Positions 27,379-35,270 of a stretch of 64,000 nt of DNA are shown here, in pieces. Location of the stretch: positions 16,930-80,929 of the forward strand of contig SCTZ01000177.1 in the NCBI GenBank assembly GCA_004297765.1, written 5' to 3'. Below the pieces are notes generated by a model, which was not told the DNA's origin, ran no database searches, and saw only the letters and a program-made list of their open reading frames with translations. This DNA comes from Chloroflexota bacterium (GTDB taxonomy: Bacteria; Chloroflexota; Dehalococcoidia; FW602-bin16). The number at the start of each line of letters is the position of its first letter. Within the stretch, counting starts at the first letter, position 1. Made by a program: the position numbers and the translations under genes.

Positions 27379-28581
27379 TCAGGGGAGGCCGTAGATGATC
27401 ACACCACAAACGAACCGTCCCGGATGGCCTCCCTGGTTGTGGCTCAGTCCGAGGCGCGCGTTCCGCACCTGGCGCGATGGCTCGGCTTTCCCTTGAAGTT
27501 GTTTGTAGATCTCATAGGCTTCGCGGCAGCCGCTGGCGCCCACTGGATGGCCGAAGGACTTCAGCCCACCACTGATGTTCACCGGCATCTCGCCGTCGTG
27601 GTAGTAGGCGCGGCTTTCGGTGAACTCTTTCTGGTATTGCCCACGTTCGCAAAGCGACAGATGCTCGGAGGCCAGGAGCTCAGCAATCGAGAAGCAGTCG
27701 TGCAGCTCCACAAGATCGAGCTCATTTCGAGGATTCTTGATGCCCGCTTCACGATAGGCCTGGTTAGCCGCGGCCTCGGTCGCATCCCAGGTGGTGAGAT
27801 CGAAATCGTCCATCTCCTTGCCCCAGCCCGGGGTTGCCACCAGGCCCATGCCCTTGATGGTGACGTAGTCGTCCCGGTAGCGCTTGGCCTGATCGGCTGG
27901 CACAAGGATCGCCGCTGCTGCACCGTCTGTTACTCCGCAACAATCAAACAGCCCCAGGGGCCAGGCGACCATCGGGGCCGCCATGACTTGCTCCACGGTT
28001 ACTTCTTTTTTGAGGTGCGCTCTCGGGTTGCGGGCGCCGTAGTAGTGGCTCTTTACCGAAATCTCCGCCAACAGCCTCTTGCCTTGCTCGGGCGACAGAT
28101 GATGCTTGTCAAAGTAGGCTGTGGCCGCCATGGCGTACCGCGCGGGAGAGGTGCCGCCGTAGGCATACACGGGGTCCCATTTGCCCGGGTATTGCGCGCC
28201 CAGACCACCGTAGCCCGAGTCCTTGATCTTCTCAACGCCGATGGCGAGCACGATGTCGTATGCTTTGGCGGCCACGCCGTAGACAGCACCTCTAACGGCC
28301 TCCTGGCCCGTCGCACAGAGATTCTCCACCCTGGTAACAGGGATGGATGTCTGAAGCACTTGCGATAACAACAGTCCGGAGGGGGGACCGCCGCCCATTT
28401 GAGATCCCATCACAGTGCCTAACCACGCAGCCTGAATATCGCCTATGGTTATGCCGGCATCGCGGCAAGCTTCGCTGACCGCCTCCTGAATTAAATCGTC
28501 GACGCCGGTGCCCCAGCGCTCTCCGAAATGCGAGCAGCCCATCCCGACGATCGCGACCTTATCCTTAAGCCCTTCTGTCAC
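27379..28581 (-). CDS. Thiolase family protein (SCP-x type)
   Basis: A 400-residue thiolase-fold protein. The nucleophile cysteine is present at residue 89 (ENLCATGQEA), and the C-terminal histidine motif reads SFGHPVGASG. The LVELHDCFSIAE segment takes the place of the NEAFA motif, as in SCP2-type thiolases. GTG start overlaps the preceding stop by four bases (GTGA), indicating translational coupling to the HMG-CoA-synthase-like/DUF35 gene. SCP-type thiolases that sit with DUF35 proteins often act on bulky or branched 3-ketoacyl-CoAs. Confidence 0.88.
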   Translation of the reverse strand: MTEGLKDKVAIVGMGCSHFGERWGTGVDDLIQEAVSEACRDAGITIGDIQAAWLGTVMGSQMGGGPPSGLLLSQVLQTSIPVTRVENLCATGQEAVRGAVYGVAAKAYDIVLAIGVEKIKDSGYGGLGAQYPGKWDPVYAYGGTSPARYAMAATAYFDKHHLSPEQGKRLLAEISVKSHYYGARNPRAHLKKEVTVEQVMAAPMVAWPLGLFDCCGVTDGAAAAILVPADQAKRYRDDYVTIKGMGLVATPGWGKEMDDFDLTTWDATEAAANQAYREAGIKNPRNELDLVELHDCFSIAELLASEHLSLCERGQYQKEFTESRAYYHDGEMPVNISGGLKSFGHPVGASGCREAYEIYKQLQGKAEPSRQVRNARLGLSHNQGGHPGRFVCGVIIYGLP

Positions 28582-30011
28582 TTCTCATCTCCGTTCTCGA
28601 GCGATCTCGCCGGTTTGCACTTCCAGAAGTAGTTGTGGAGACCCGAGCCAGAGTGAATTCTCCGAAAGGTCAGCTCCATTGGCATGCCGGGCCTGATTTC
28701 CGCCGGGTTTCGATCCGTCATCTGGCTGAAAAACCTCCCGCCTCCCTCGAGGTTGACGGCGGCCAGAACATTGGGCGGATCTACAACCGGGGACCTTTCG
28801 TCAATACTGAAGGTGACCAGTGTCCCCTTCTTGTCGGCGAGCGGAACGTCGATCAATTCCTTCTCTTCAGCTCGGCAGTACATGCAGTACTTCTGCTTCG
28901 GAAACTGCACCTTTCCGCACCTGCCACACTTATGTCCATGCAGCCTGTAGGTGTGCTTTCGTTCGCGCCACATGTTGGTGAGCGCCGCCCTGGGGGGGGG
29001 CTCGAAACTGGGCTCAAACTCCATGAGCTGCCGGAACTTGATGTAGCGGCCGTAGCTGTCCAGCATCATCTTCGAGGCGACGTGTCTTCGAATCCCCAGC
29101 CTGTCTCGTAGCTGACCGATCCCCTCGCCGACGCGAAAGGACCAGGCCTCGGCGCCGTCCCCGTAATTGGCTAGCAGTATTCGGTCTCCGATCTCGCTCT
29201 CCTCGAGCGCGCCGACCAACATCATGGGGACCGCAGCCGCCCCGGTATGGCCGACGGTCAGCGCGAGCGAGTTCTGCAACTGGCGCGGCTCCAGACGCAG
29301 GGCTTTGGCCATGCTGCGCTGGTCACCGCCTACGGTGGGAAATACAACCTTGGCGAAGTCGCCGATGCCTCGATTGCTGACCTGCACTAGCGCTGAAACG
29401 ACTTTCTGGAGGTGAGGGCCGTAACCTTCTTCGCGTATAAACCGATCCTCCCAGGACTTGACCCACCTGTCGTTGTCCAATCTCCAGTTATCGATGAACT
29501 CGCTGCTGGTGAAGCAGTTCCTCTCGATTTCCACGGCCGCGTTGTCTTTTCCGATGAGAAAGGCTACAGCACCGTCGCCCAGTATCGGCTCATAAGTCGA
29601 GTCGGGGTACGGGATGCGACAATCGGCCACAACCACCAGCACACGATCCGTGGTCCCGGCTTCGACGGTATCCAGGGCCATCTTGAGAGCTAAGGTCCCG
29701 GATCTCAGCGAGTTGCCGATGTCCGCTGTGACGATCTCCTCCCGAAGATCCAGCGCAGCTGCCATGATGCTCGCTGCCTGCTTTTCCTTGAAAGGAAACG
29801 TGGTGGAAGCGAAGTACAGGGCGCCGATGGAGGCCTTCTCCAAGCCTCTGAGGCAGTCCCTCGCCGCCTCAACGCCCATCGTCAGACTGTCTTCGTCGAA
29901 GTTCGCGACAGCTTTTTCGCCCGCGCCTGAGCCTCCCCAGATCTGAGCGAGGGTCGCTCGGCTCAGCCTGTAGATTGGAACATAAGCGCCATACGAGACT
30001 ATGCCTGCCAT
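28578..30011 (-). CDS. HMG-CoA synthase-like protein fused to DUF35 zinc-ribbon/OB domain
   Basis: A 477-residue protein. Residues 1-330 have the thiolase-type fold of HMG-CoA synthase/KAS III (MAGIVSYGAYVPIYRL start; GDGAVAFLIG; GHTGAAAVPMML). The C-terminal 140 residues are a DUF35 domain with zinc ribbon CGRCGKVQFPKQKYCMYC followed by an OB-fold. At the position of the catalytic cysteine (EACY in synthases) it has serine 101 (DIGNSLRSGT). It therefore may not do classical condensation. ATG 30011 follows GGAGG by 10 bases. Likely a partner or scaffold for the coupled thiolase. Confidence 0.82.
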   Translation of the reverse strand: MAGIVSYGAYVPIYRLSRATLAQIWGGSGAGEKAVANFDEDSLTMGVEAARDCLRGLEKASIGALYFASTTFPFKEKQAASIMAAALDLREEIVTADIGNSLRSGTLALKMALDTVEAGTTDRVLVVVADCRIPYPDSTYEPILGDGAVAFLIGKDNAAVEIERNCFTSSEFIDNWRLDNDRWVKSWEDRFIREEGYGPHLQKVVSALVQVSNRGIGDFAKVVFPTVGGDQRSMAKALRLEPRQLQNSLALTVGHTGAAAVPMMLVGALEESEIGDRILLANYGDGAEAWSFRVGEGIGQLRDRLGIRRHVASKMMLDSYGRYIKFRQLMEFEPSFEPPPRAALTNMWRERKHTYRLHGHKCGRCGKVQFPKQKYCMYCRAEEKELIDVPLADKKGTLVTFSIDERSPVVDPPNVLAAVNLEGGGRFFSQMTDRNPAEIRPGMPMELTFRRIHSGSGLHNYFWKCKPARSLENGDEK

Positions 30012-30081
30012 ATTCCGCGCGCCTCCAGAGCGAGATCGGGGAACTTCTAGGACGAACCGTCCCCACTCGTGCAAACGGACG

Positions 30082-31020
30082 TTAACTACCTGGTTCCCGC
30101 GGGGCCACGTTCATGTGGCCTGCTGGCACAGTTTCCGCAAAAAACTGCTCCAGAGCTTCAACAGTCCATACGCCTTCTTCCTCTGTCTTGACGGCTACCT
30201 TCTCCGGGGTGGGCTCCGAATAGAGGCCGACCTTTCCGCCTTCGACGAGGAAGACCCTGCCGCTGAAGTTGACCGCACCATCGGACGCCAGGAAGACAAC
30301 CAGCGGAGCCACCTGCTCTGGTTTGGGCATGCTCTTGAGCTGCTGTTCTGCCTGTTGCTGTGTGATGAGCCCTTGCTCAACCCTTCTCTGCATGCTCGCT
30401 TTAACTTCATCCGTGAGCGTCATCCTGGTCGCCGCGATTGGAGCGAAACAGTTGGCCGTCACCCCGTACTTTCCCATTTCGAGGGCGATGGCCTTGGTGA
30501 GGCTAACGACACCGCCTTTCGCGGCGCCGTAATTCGCATGGCCTAACGTTCCCAGCCAGGCCGCGGAAGTGACGTTGACGATCCGCCCGTACTTCTGCTC
30601 GCGCATCTTAAGACAGGCGTGCCGGCAAGTGTTGAAGGTCCCCGTGAGGTGAACGCTGATCACCGCGTTCCATTCATCCGCGGACATGTTCCAGATCATC
30701 CTGTCGCGCAGGTTGCCGTGCAGATTGACCAAGATGTCTATGCTGCCAAAACTGTCCACGCAGGCCCCAATGAGTCGCTCGGCGGCGGCAAAGTCGGAAA
30801 TCGACTCGTAGTTGGCAATGGCGGCACCGCCCCGTCGCTTGATCTCGTCAACCACCAGATCAACCGGCGCGGTACTACAACCGCTGCCGTCTCGCGCTGC
30901 GCCAACGTCACTGACCACAACATTGGCACCCGCGGCGGCCAACGCCAGGCATACGTGGGAGCCGATGCCCCCGGCACCTCCTGTGACCACCGCGTTCTTG
31001 CCCTTTAGCCTCTCATCCAT
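30082..31020 (-). CDS. Short-chain dehydrogenase/reductase
   Basis: A 312-residue SDR of the peroxisomal multifunctional-enzyme type, probably a 3-hydroxyacyl-CoA dehydrogenase. Features are the NAD-binding VVTGGAGGIGSHV, the insert after SDVGAARDGSG, NLHGNLRDRMIWNM, and the catalytic tetrad with Ser in NVTSAAW and Tyr/Lys in NYGAAKGG. A C-terminal extension of about 60 residues follows the fold. ATG 31020 is chosen for the usual family start (MDERLKGKNAVVTGG). First gene of the minus-strand catabolic operon; repeats of families C and B lie upstream. Confidence 0.88.
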   Translation of the reverse strand: MDERLKGKNAVVTGGAGGIGSHVCLALAAAGANVVVSDVGAARDGSGCSTAPVDLVVDEIKRRGGAAIANYESISDFAAAERLIGACVDSFGSIDILVNLHGNLRDRMIWNMSADEWNAVISVHLTGTFNTCRHACLKMREQKYGRIVNVTSAAWLGTLGHANYGAAKGGVVSLTKAIALEMGKYGVTANCFAPIAATRMTLTDEVKASMQRRVEQGLITQQQAEQQLKSMPKPEQVAPLVVFLASDGAVNFSGRVFLVEGGKVGLYSEPTPEKVAVKTEEEGVWTVEALEQFFAETVPAGHMNVAPREPGS

Positions 31021-31067
31021 GTTTCGACTTCCCCTCTTACTGGTGCATCCGCCAAGTCTAATCGACA

Positions 31068-31159
31068 TTCGTAGTGGCGGACCGCCGTGTCCGCCAGAGG
31101 TGGGGCGGGGGCGCGCCCTACCCCACCCCCCGGCGGACAGAGCCGTCCGCCGCTACGAA
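31068..31159. repeat. MITE-like element, family C copy 2
   Basis: Inverted ends begin TTCGTAGTGGCGGAC and close GTCCGCCGCTACGAA; the 26-base ends (31070-31095 and 31132-31157) match imperfectly. The short centre is G-rich then C-rich. Compared with the copy at 5265-5451 the ends are alike but the centre is about 95 bases shorter. Confidence 0.7.
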
Positions 31160-31191
31160 AACGTAAGGGACTTGGTGGATCCACCACTTAC

Positions 31192-31317
31192 TGCATTGTT
31201 CCGTAAGTCAGTACCACACTGCGGAGACGGCGCAGTTGGACCGCCACCCCAGACCGCCGCGGTTTCCGAAACCGCAGCGGTCTTCTCAGACAGGATGCCG
31301 GACTTGAGGAACGACGC
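31192..31317. repeat. Inverted-repeat element, family B copy 1
   Basis: Ends resemble each other as inverted repeats (TTCCGTAAGTC on the left, GACTTGAGGAACGACGC on the right). The centre holds a 16-bp hairpin, AGACCGCCGCGGTTTC (31251-31266), one base, then its near-complement (31268-31283; one mismatch). Flanking blocks GGAGACGGCGCAGTTGGACC and CAGGATGCCGGACTT recur in the copy at 32391-32534. Confidence 0.7.
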
Positions 31318-31428
31318 ACTTACTACGTGCTCAGTAGATCTCGTACACGTTTCCGGCCAGCGCCTTGCCAACCCGGGGACTCGTCGATTTCATTTCCGGG
31401 CAGTCCCCTGATCCCGCACCAGTCAACC

Positions 31429-31908
31429 CTACATTGGTATGAAGGGACCTACATGGTGCTCGATGCAAACAAACGTCTCGAAGGTGCGCAGTCCTTCGAT
31501 TCTGGCGAAATCGTCTTTCAGGAATGTCATGAGGGCTTCGTTGCTGCGAAACAAGCCAAGTGCCGCCAGGTTCCATCGCCCGGTGATGGTGGAGAGCCAG
31601 GTGATCTGGCGACAGCGCGTCAACAGATGGACGGCGTCGCTCACCTTGTTCGGCGCCACCTCGCAGGTGAAGAGCACTACGAGCAGAGGACCAACCTTCT
31701 TCGGATCTACGCGGGCGGTCAAATGCAAGACGCCCGTCTGGATCATCTTCTGAATCCTCTGGCTGGCGGTCGTTGGACTAATGTTCAGCTGCGCGGCCAA
31801 CGTCCTGCTACTCTGTCCAGCATCGAGCTCCAGCAGATGGATCAGCTTCTTATCCAGGCTATCCAGTTCGTAGATTACCTTGCCATCCTGGGTTACCAGT
31901 TTGTCCAT
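31429..31908 (-). CDS. Lrp/AsnC family transcriptional regulator 1
   Basis: A 159-residue regulator. The N-terminal winged helix-turn-helix (DSLDKKLIHLLELDAGQSSR; LNISPTTASQRIQKM) is followed by an Lrp-type ligand-sensing domain from about residue 70. ATG 31908 has GGAG 8 bases upstream; the frame continues 13 codons without support. By hand count it differs from the regulator at 32624-33103 at about 19 of 159 positions. Lrp/AsnC proteins form octamers that respond to small metabolites. It has its own consensus-like promoter at 32031-32059. Confidence 0.92.
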   Translation of the reverse strand: MDKLVTQDGKVIYELDSLDKKLIHLLELDAGQSSRTLAAQLNISPTTASQRIQKMIQTGVLHLTARVDPKKVGPLLVVLFTCEVAPNKVSDAVHLLTRCRQITWLSTITGRWNLAALGLFRSNEALMTFLKDDFARIEGLRTFETFVCIEHHVGPFIPM

Positions 31909-32030
31909 TGTGCAGCTCCGTTCCCACGAAAGCTCCGAGCGGGCCACCTTGAAGCATAATAACTGGACACATGCGCACTATTAGGACGATTACACCATCA
32001 GACCAGTGGTCCACTGTTCAGAGCGAAGTG

Positions 32031-32059
32031 ATTATCGCACTAGCGTTTAGATTTGTCAA
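32031..32059 (-). promoter_or_regulatory. Sigma-70 promoter of Lrp/AsnC gene 1
   Basis: On the minus strand TTGACA (32054-32059), 17 bases, then GATAAT (32031-32036). It lies about 125 bases upstream of the ATG at 31908. The motif at 32073-32091, just upstream of the -35 box, is a candidate regulator site. Confidence 0.7.
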
Positions 32060-32072
32060 GAGTGGGATTGAT

Positions 32073-32091
32073 CCTATCGACATATGACCAT
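32073..32091. promoter_or_regulatory. Candidate Lrp/AsnC operator half, copy 1
   Basis: CCTATCGACATATGACCAT matches the sequence at 33478-33496 (CCTATTGACAGATGACCAT) at 17 of 19 positions. One copy is next to the promoter of the first Lrp gene, the other covers the -35 box of the mutase operon. Binding by the Lrp proteins is inferred from position only. Confidence 0.45.
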
Positions 32092-32390
32092 GCGAGGTGC
32101 AGGGATGGCGTACAATTGACCTATCGGGAAGGATGTGCGTGATCCAAGTATTCCGTAAGTCCGGCGTACAGGAAGGCACCCGGCGATTAGAAACCACGGG
32201 CTACGTAGGCGATATCCGCCTGCGCGGATTGGGCCGGGTGCGGACGCGACCATTCGTGGTGGAATGGGGAGTCCGCGGAGGTGGAGTTGACTGGGCTAGC
32301 CTGCGGTTTCAAACCGCTGGGCGCCCCGGAGAACGCGCAAGCCTTGGGCGAGGGGATGATGGCGTAGGCTAGCTAGGGCGGCCCAGCTAG
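32092..32390. other. Non-coding stretch with hairpin and partial family B end
   Basis: Contains TTCCGTAAGTCCGGC near 32150, which resembles an end of the family B elements, and exact 9-base arms GCACCCGGC (32176-32184) and GCCGGGTGC (32233-32241). No supported gene. Probably a decayed repeat. Confidence 0.4.
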
Positions 32391-32534
32391 GTGCGTCGTT
32401 CCTTAAGTGCGTCGTTCCGTAAGTCAGCACCACACTGCGGAGACGGCGCAGTTGGACCGCCGCCGCAGACCGCCGCGGTTTCCGAAACCGCAGCGGTCTT
32501 GTCCGACAGCATGCCGGACTTGTGGAACGTCGCA
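32391..32534. repeat. Inverted-repeat element, family B copy 2
   Basis: The left end is doubled: GTGCGTCGTTCCTTAAG is followed directly by TGCGTCGTTCCGTAAGTC. The right end is GCCGGACTTGTGGAACGTCG. The centre has the same 16-bp hairpin as copy 1 (32467-32482 with 32484-32499; one mismatch). The doubling suggests one copy inserted beside, or recombined with, another end. Confidence 0.7.
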
Positions 32535-32556
32535 TTAAGCGAGGCACCCGATTGGG

Positions 32557-32603
32557 CAAGACCGCAGCTCGCCGCGGAAGGACCGCGACGAACTGCGGTC
32601 TTG
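32557..32603 (-). terminator. Long hairpin downstream of Lrp/AsnC gene 2
   Basis: An exact 11-bp outer stem CAAGACCGCAG/CTGCGGTCTTG plus a 9-bp inner stem with one mismatch and loop AAGGA, located 20 bases after the stop of the regulator at 32624. No clear T-tract on the minus strand, so termination is probable but not proven. Confidence 0.6.
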
Positions 32604-32623
32604 GGAGGATTGCGCCGGCGCGC

Positions 32624-33103
32624 CTAGATCGGTATGAACGGACCCACGTGCTGCTCGATGCAAACGAATGTCTCGAAGGTGCGCAGTCCTTCGATTCTGG
32701 CCAAATCGTCTTTCAGGAACGTCGTGAGCGCCTCGTTGTTGCGAAAGGAGCCACGCGCCATCAAGTTCCACCGCCCGGTGATGGTGGAGAGCCAGGTGAT
32801 CTGGCGGCAGCGCGTCAACAGCTGGACGGCATCGCTCACCTTGTTCGGCGCCACCTCGCATACAAAGACGACGACTAGCTGGAGACCGATCTTCTGAGCG
32901 TCCACGCGCGCGGTCAAATGCAAGACGCCCGCCTGGATCATCTTCTGAATCCTCTGACTGGCGGTCGTGGGGCTGATGTTGAGCTGTGTGGCCAATGTCC
33001 TGCTGCTCTGGCCAGCATCGAGCTCCAGCAGATGAATCAGCTTCTTGTCCAGGCTATCCAGCTCGTAGATCACCTTGCCGTCCAGGGTTACCAGTTTGTC
33101 CAT
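32624..33103 (-). CDS. Lrp/AsnC family transcriptional regulator 2
   Basis: A 159-residue paralogue of the regulator at 31429-31908, about 88% identical by hand count. The HTH (residues about 16-60) is nearly unchanged; most differences lie in the start of the sensing domain (DAQKIGLQLVVVFVCEV) and in NLMARGSFRNNEAL. Both could therefore bind the same DNA but respond to different ligands. ATG 33103 has GGAG upstream. It is divergent from the mutase operon and is the nearest candidate regulator of it. Confidence 0.92.
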   Translation of the reverse strand: MDKLVTLDGKVIYELDSLDKKLIHLLELDAGQSSRTLATQLNISPTTASQRIQKMIQAGVLHLTARVDAQKIGLQLVVVFVCEVAPNKVSDAVQLLTRCRQITWLSTITGRWNLMARGSFRNNEALTTFLKDDLARIEGLRTFETFVCIEQHVGPFIPI

Positions 33104-33452
33104 CGTATAGCTCCGTTCTTCCGTTCTGGGTGGTGCGGCGCATGCCTGTTGGACAGATGTGAGCTGTCCGCCCTCATTATAGCCGAGTTGGCCCAGCTTT
33201 TCGCGGGCATGTTGAACAGCGCCGCCGAAGACCTGCCCGAACATAATCGCGACGGCGTGGAGCGATGCGTGCAAGGCGTGTCGATCAAATAATCGCACGA
33301 AACCACAGTCGTGGACGCAGCGGTGTCTCGACAAAACTGCCGTAATGCCCACTCAGGAGCCTGGAGCCTGGACGCATGACCGCAGTATGTGCATCCTGTG
33401 GCTGCTATAGCGTCGAGACTGTGCAGATGCAGCATCTTCGCGTCGATCGAGC
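33104..33452. other. Upstream region shared by Lrp/AsnC gene 2 and the mutase operon
   Basis: Must contain the promoter of the second regulator, but no convincing -35/-10 pair was found on the minus strand. No gene or repeat element was seen before the candidate operator at 33453. Confidence 0.4.
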
Positions 33453-33496
33453 GTCATCTGTCGACTTGTGCGGGAAACCTATTGACAGATGACCAT
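33453..33496. promoter_or_regulatory. Candidate operator: inverted repeat over the mutase-operon -35 box
   Basis: GTCATCTGTCGA (33453-33464) and TTGACAGATGAC (33482-33493) are inverted repeats matching at 11 of 12 positions, with starts 29 bases apart, close to three helical turns. The right half contains the -35 box. The right half with its flank is also found at 32073-32091 near the Lrp gene promoter. Fits an Lrp/AsnC-type site; inferred. Confidence 0.5.
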
Positions 33497-33510
33497 CGGT
33501 CGTGTATCAT
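33482..33510 (+). promoter_or_regulatory. Sigma-70 promoter of the mutase/thiolase operon
   Basis: TTGACA at 33482-33487, 17-base spacer, TATCAT at 33505-33510. It lies about 84 bases before the ATG at 33594. The -35 box is within the inverted repeat at 33453-33496, so a protein bound there should block RNA polymerase. Confidence 0.75.
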
Positions 33511-33593
33511 GGCTGCGTTCGCGTCCAGTTGACTTGTCAAAGGGAGATGTGTAGGTTTGGTACTAGACACTTCTGCTAGACTTGGGGGGCAGC

Positions 33594-35270
33594 ATGGCTC
33601 AACCAGAAGCTAACGACCTTAGAAGTGCGGAGTCTCAGTACGAGGCTCAGGTTCAGAAGTTTATTCAGGCGCATCCTGAGTTGTCGCCTGCTTATACGAC
33701 CGTCTCTGGACTGCCGGTGAAGCGCCTGTACGGGCCGAGTGATATTGAGGCGCAGGACTACCTCAAGGATATCGGCTTTCCGGGACAGTATCCGTACACG
33801 CGGGGTTCCTCTCTGGACGGCTATCGTACGAGAGCCTGGAAGCTGCAGCCGCTGGTCGGTTTCAATACGTGTGAGGAGACGAACGCGCGTTGGCGCTACC
33901 TGATCTCGCAGGGAGCCACGGGCCTTGTTCTGGACGGCGGTCCCCCAACCTCATGCGAAGGAATCGATAGGGGGCAGACCTGCTACGAAAGCGACGACGA
34001 ACGCGCCGAGGGATACGGGCATTGCGGTCTCGCCATCGAGACATTGGCCGATTGGAAAACGCTCTTCGAAGGCGTCGACCCGAGCACGGTCAACATGAAT
34101 CTCCTATCTCACCAGAGCGTCCAATTGGCTATGTACCTGGCCCTGGCCGAAGAGAGGCAGATAGATAAGAGCAAGCTCAGAGGTACGCACGAGGCAATCA
34201 CGTACGGTCTCAGCGATGGAGAGGAAGATCGGCGCGAACAACTCGACGAGATCGAATACTGCGTGAAGAACTTGCCCTTATGGAACGTGACAACCTTCAA
34301 GGCAAGGAATATTCGCGACGGCGGCTGCACTGCCCCGCAGGAGATCGCCATCAATCTTGCCATGGCCGTTGACGCGGCGCGTGCCCTGGCGGAAGAGCGG
34401 GGACTGGCCGTCGACCAGGTTGCGCCGAAGTTCGGGTTCATGTTCTGTTGCCACATGGATTTCCTGGAAGAGGTAGCCAAGCTTCGGGCAGCACGAAGGA
34501 TGTGGGCCAGGATCAGCAAGGAGTACCTCAGCTCGAAGGATCCCCGTTCGCAAATACTGCGGTTTCACGTCCAGACCGCTGGCTCCGTGCTCACGCGAGA
34601 ACAGCCGCTGAACAACATCGCGCGAGCTGCCATCCAGGGTCTCGCCGCGATCATGGGTGGGGCGCAGTCGCTCCACTTGTGTCCCATGGACGAAGCTTAT
34701 ACGATTCCAACCGAGTTCTCCACGCTTCTCTCCCTGCGTGTTCAGCAAATACTCGCCCATGAAACCGGCGTCATGAGTGTTTGTGACCCGATGGGCGGCT
34801 CCTACTGTATAGAGACGTTGACCAACCAACTCGAGGAGCAGGCTCAGGAATTCCTGAACGAGATCGAGAAGAGGGGCGGTGAGTGCAAGGCGCGCTCGTG
34901 GATCATCGGTCAGGTCAATTCATCAGCGTATGAATACCGGAAGAAGATTGAATCGGGAGAACGGATCATCGTGGGGGTCAACGAGTTCAAGGAGGGCGAC
35001 TACACCTACCCCTTCCCGCTAACCGAGTACAGTCGGGTAGCCGCGGAAAAGCGCGTGTCCAACCTTCAGAGGGTCCGCGAGGAGCGGGACAGCAGCAAGG
35101 TCGAAGCCGCGAAGGAGAAACTCACGCGCGCCTTTGGAAGTAAAGAGAACATCATCCCCCACATGGTAGAAGCGGCCAGGGCCAACCTGAGCGCGGGCGA
35201 GATCCACAAGTGTCGCGTCGCCGCAGTTGGCGAAAGAGCTTGCTACTCAGAGGTTTGCTATGAGCGATAA
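33594..35270 (+). CDS. Divergent B12-dependent acyl-CoA mutase large subunit with replaced active site
   Basis: A 558-residue protein with the methylmalonyl-CoA mutase large-subunit fold. Conserved structural segments are [52 protein letters not shown] and GVNEF. The active site is unlike known mutases. Aligned with MutB numbering, Tyr89 is Leu87, Gln197 falls on Glu200, His244 is Asn239 (FKARNIRDGG for [10 protein letters not shown]), and the loops SVAFDMPT and YPPQPSMR are replaced. A different substrate, or loss of mutase activity, is implied. ATG 33594 follows GGGGGG. The B12 subunit gene overlaps its end by 11 bases. Confidence 0.85.
   Translation: MAQPEANDLRSAESQYEAQVQKFIQAHPELSPAYTTVSGLPVKRLYGPSDIEAQDYLKDIGFPGQYPYTRGSSLDGYRTRAWKLQPLVGFNTCEETNARWRYLISQGATGLVLDGGPPTSCEGIDRGQTCYESDDERAEGYGHCGLAIETLADWKTLFEGVDPSTVNMNLLSHQSVQLAMYLALAEERQIDKSKLRGTHEAITYGLSDGEEDRREQLDEIEYCVKNLPLWNVTTFKARNIRDGGCTAPQEIAINLAMAVDAARALAEERGLAVDQVAPKFGFMFCCHMDFLEEVAKLRAARRMWARISKEYLSSKDPRSQILRFHVQTAGSVLTREQPLNNIARAAIQGLAAIMGGAQSLHLCPMDEAYTIPTEFSTLLSLRVQQILAHETGVMSVCDPMGGSYCIETLTNQLEEQAQEFLNEIEKRGGECKARSWIIGQVNSSAYEYRKKIESGERIIVGVNEFKEGDYTYPFPLTEYSRVAAEKRVSNLQRVREERDSSKVEAAKEKLTRAFGSKENIIPHMVEAARANLSAGEIHKCRVAAVGERACYSEVCYER

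Noticed and set aside
27175..28368. 397-codon open frame on the plus strand
   Set aside because: Antisense to the thiolase gene and the end of livJ; no recognisable protein.
32097..32372. 91-codon plus-strand frame between the Lrp genes
   Set aside because: Low-complexity Gly/Arg composition in repeat-rich DNA and no ribosome binding site.
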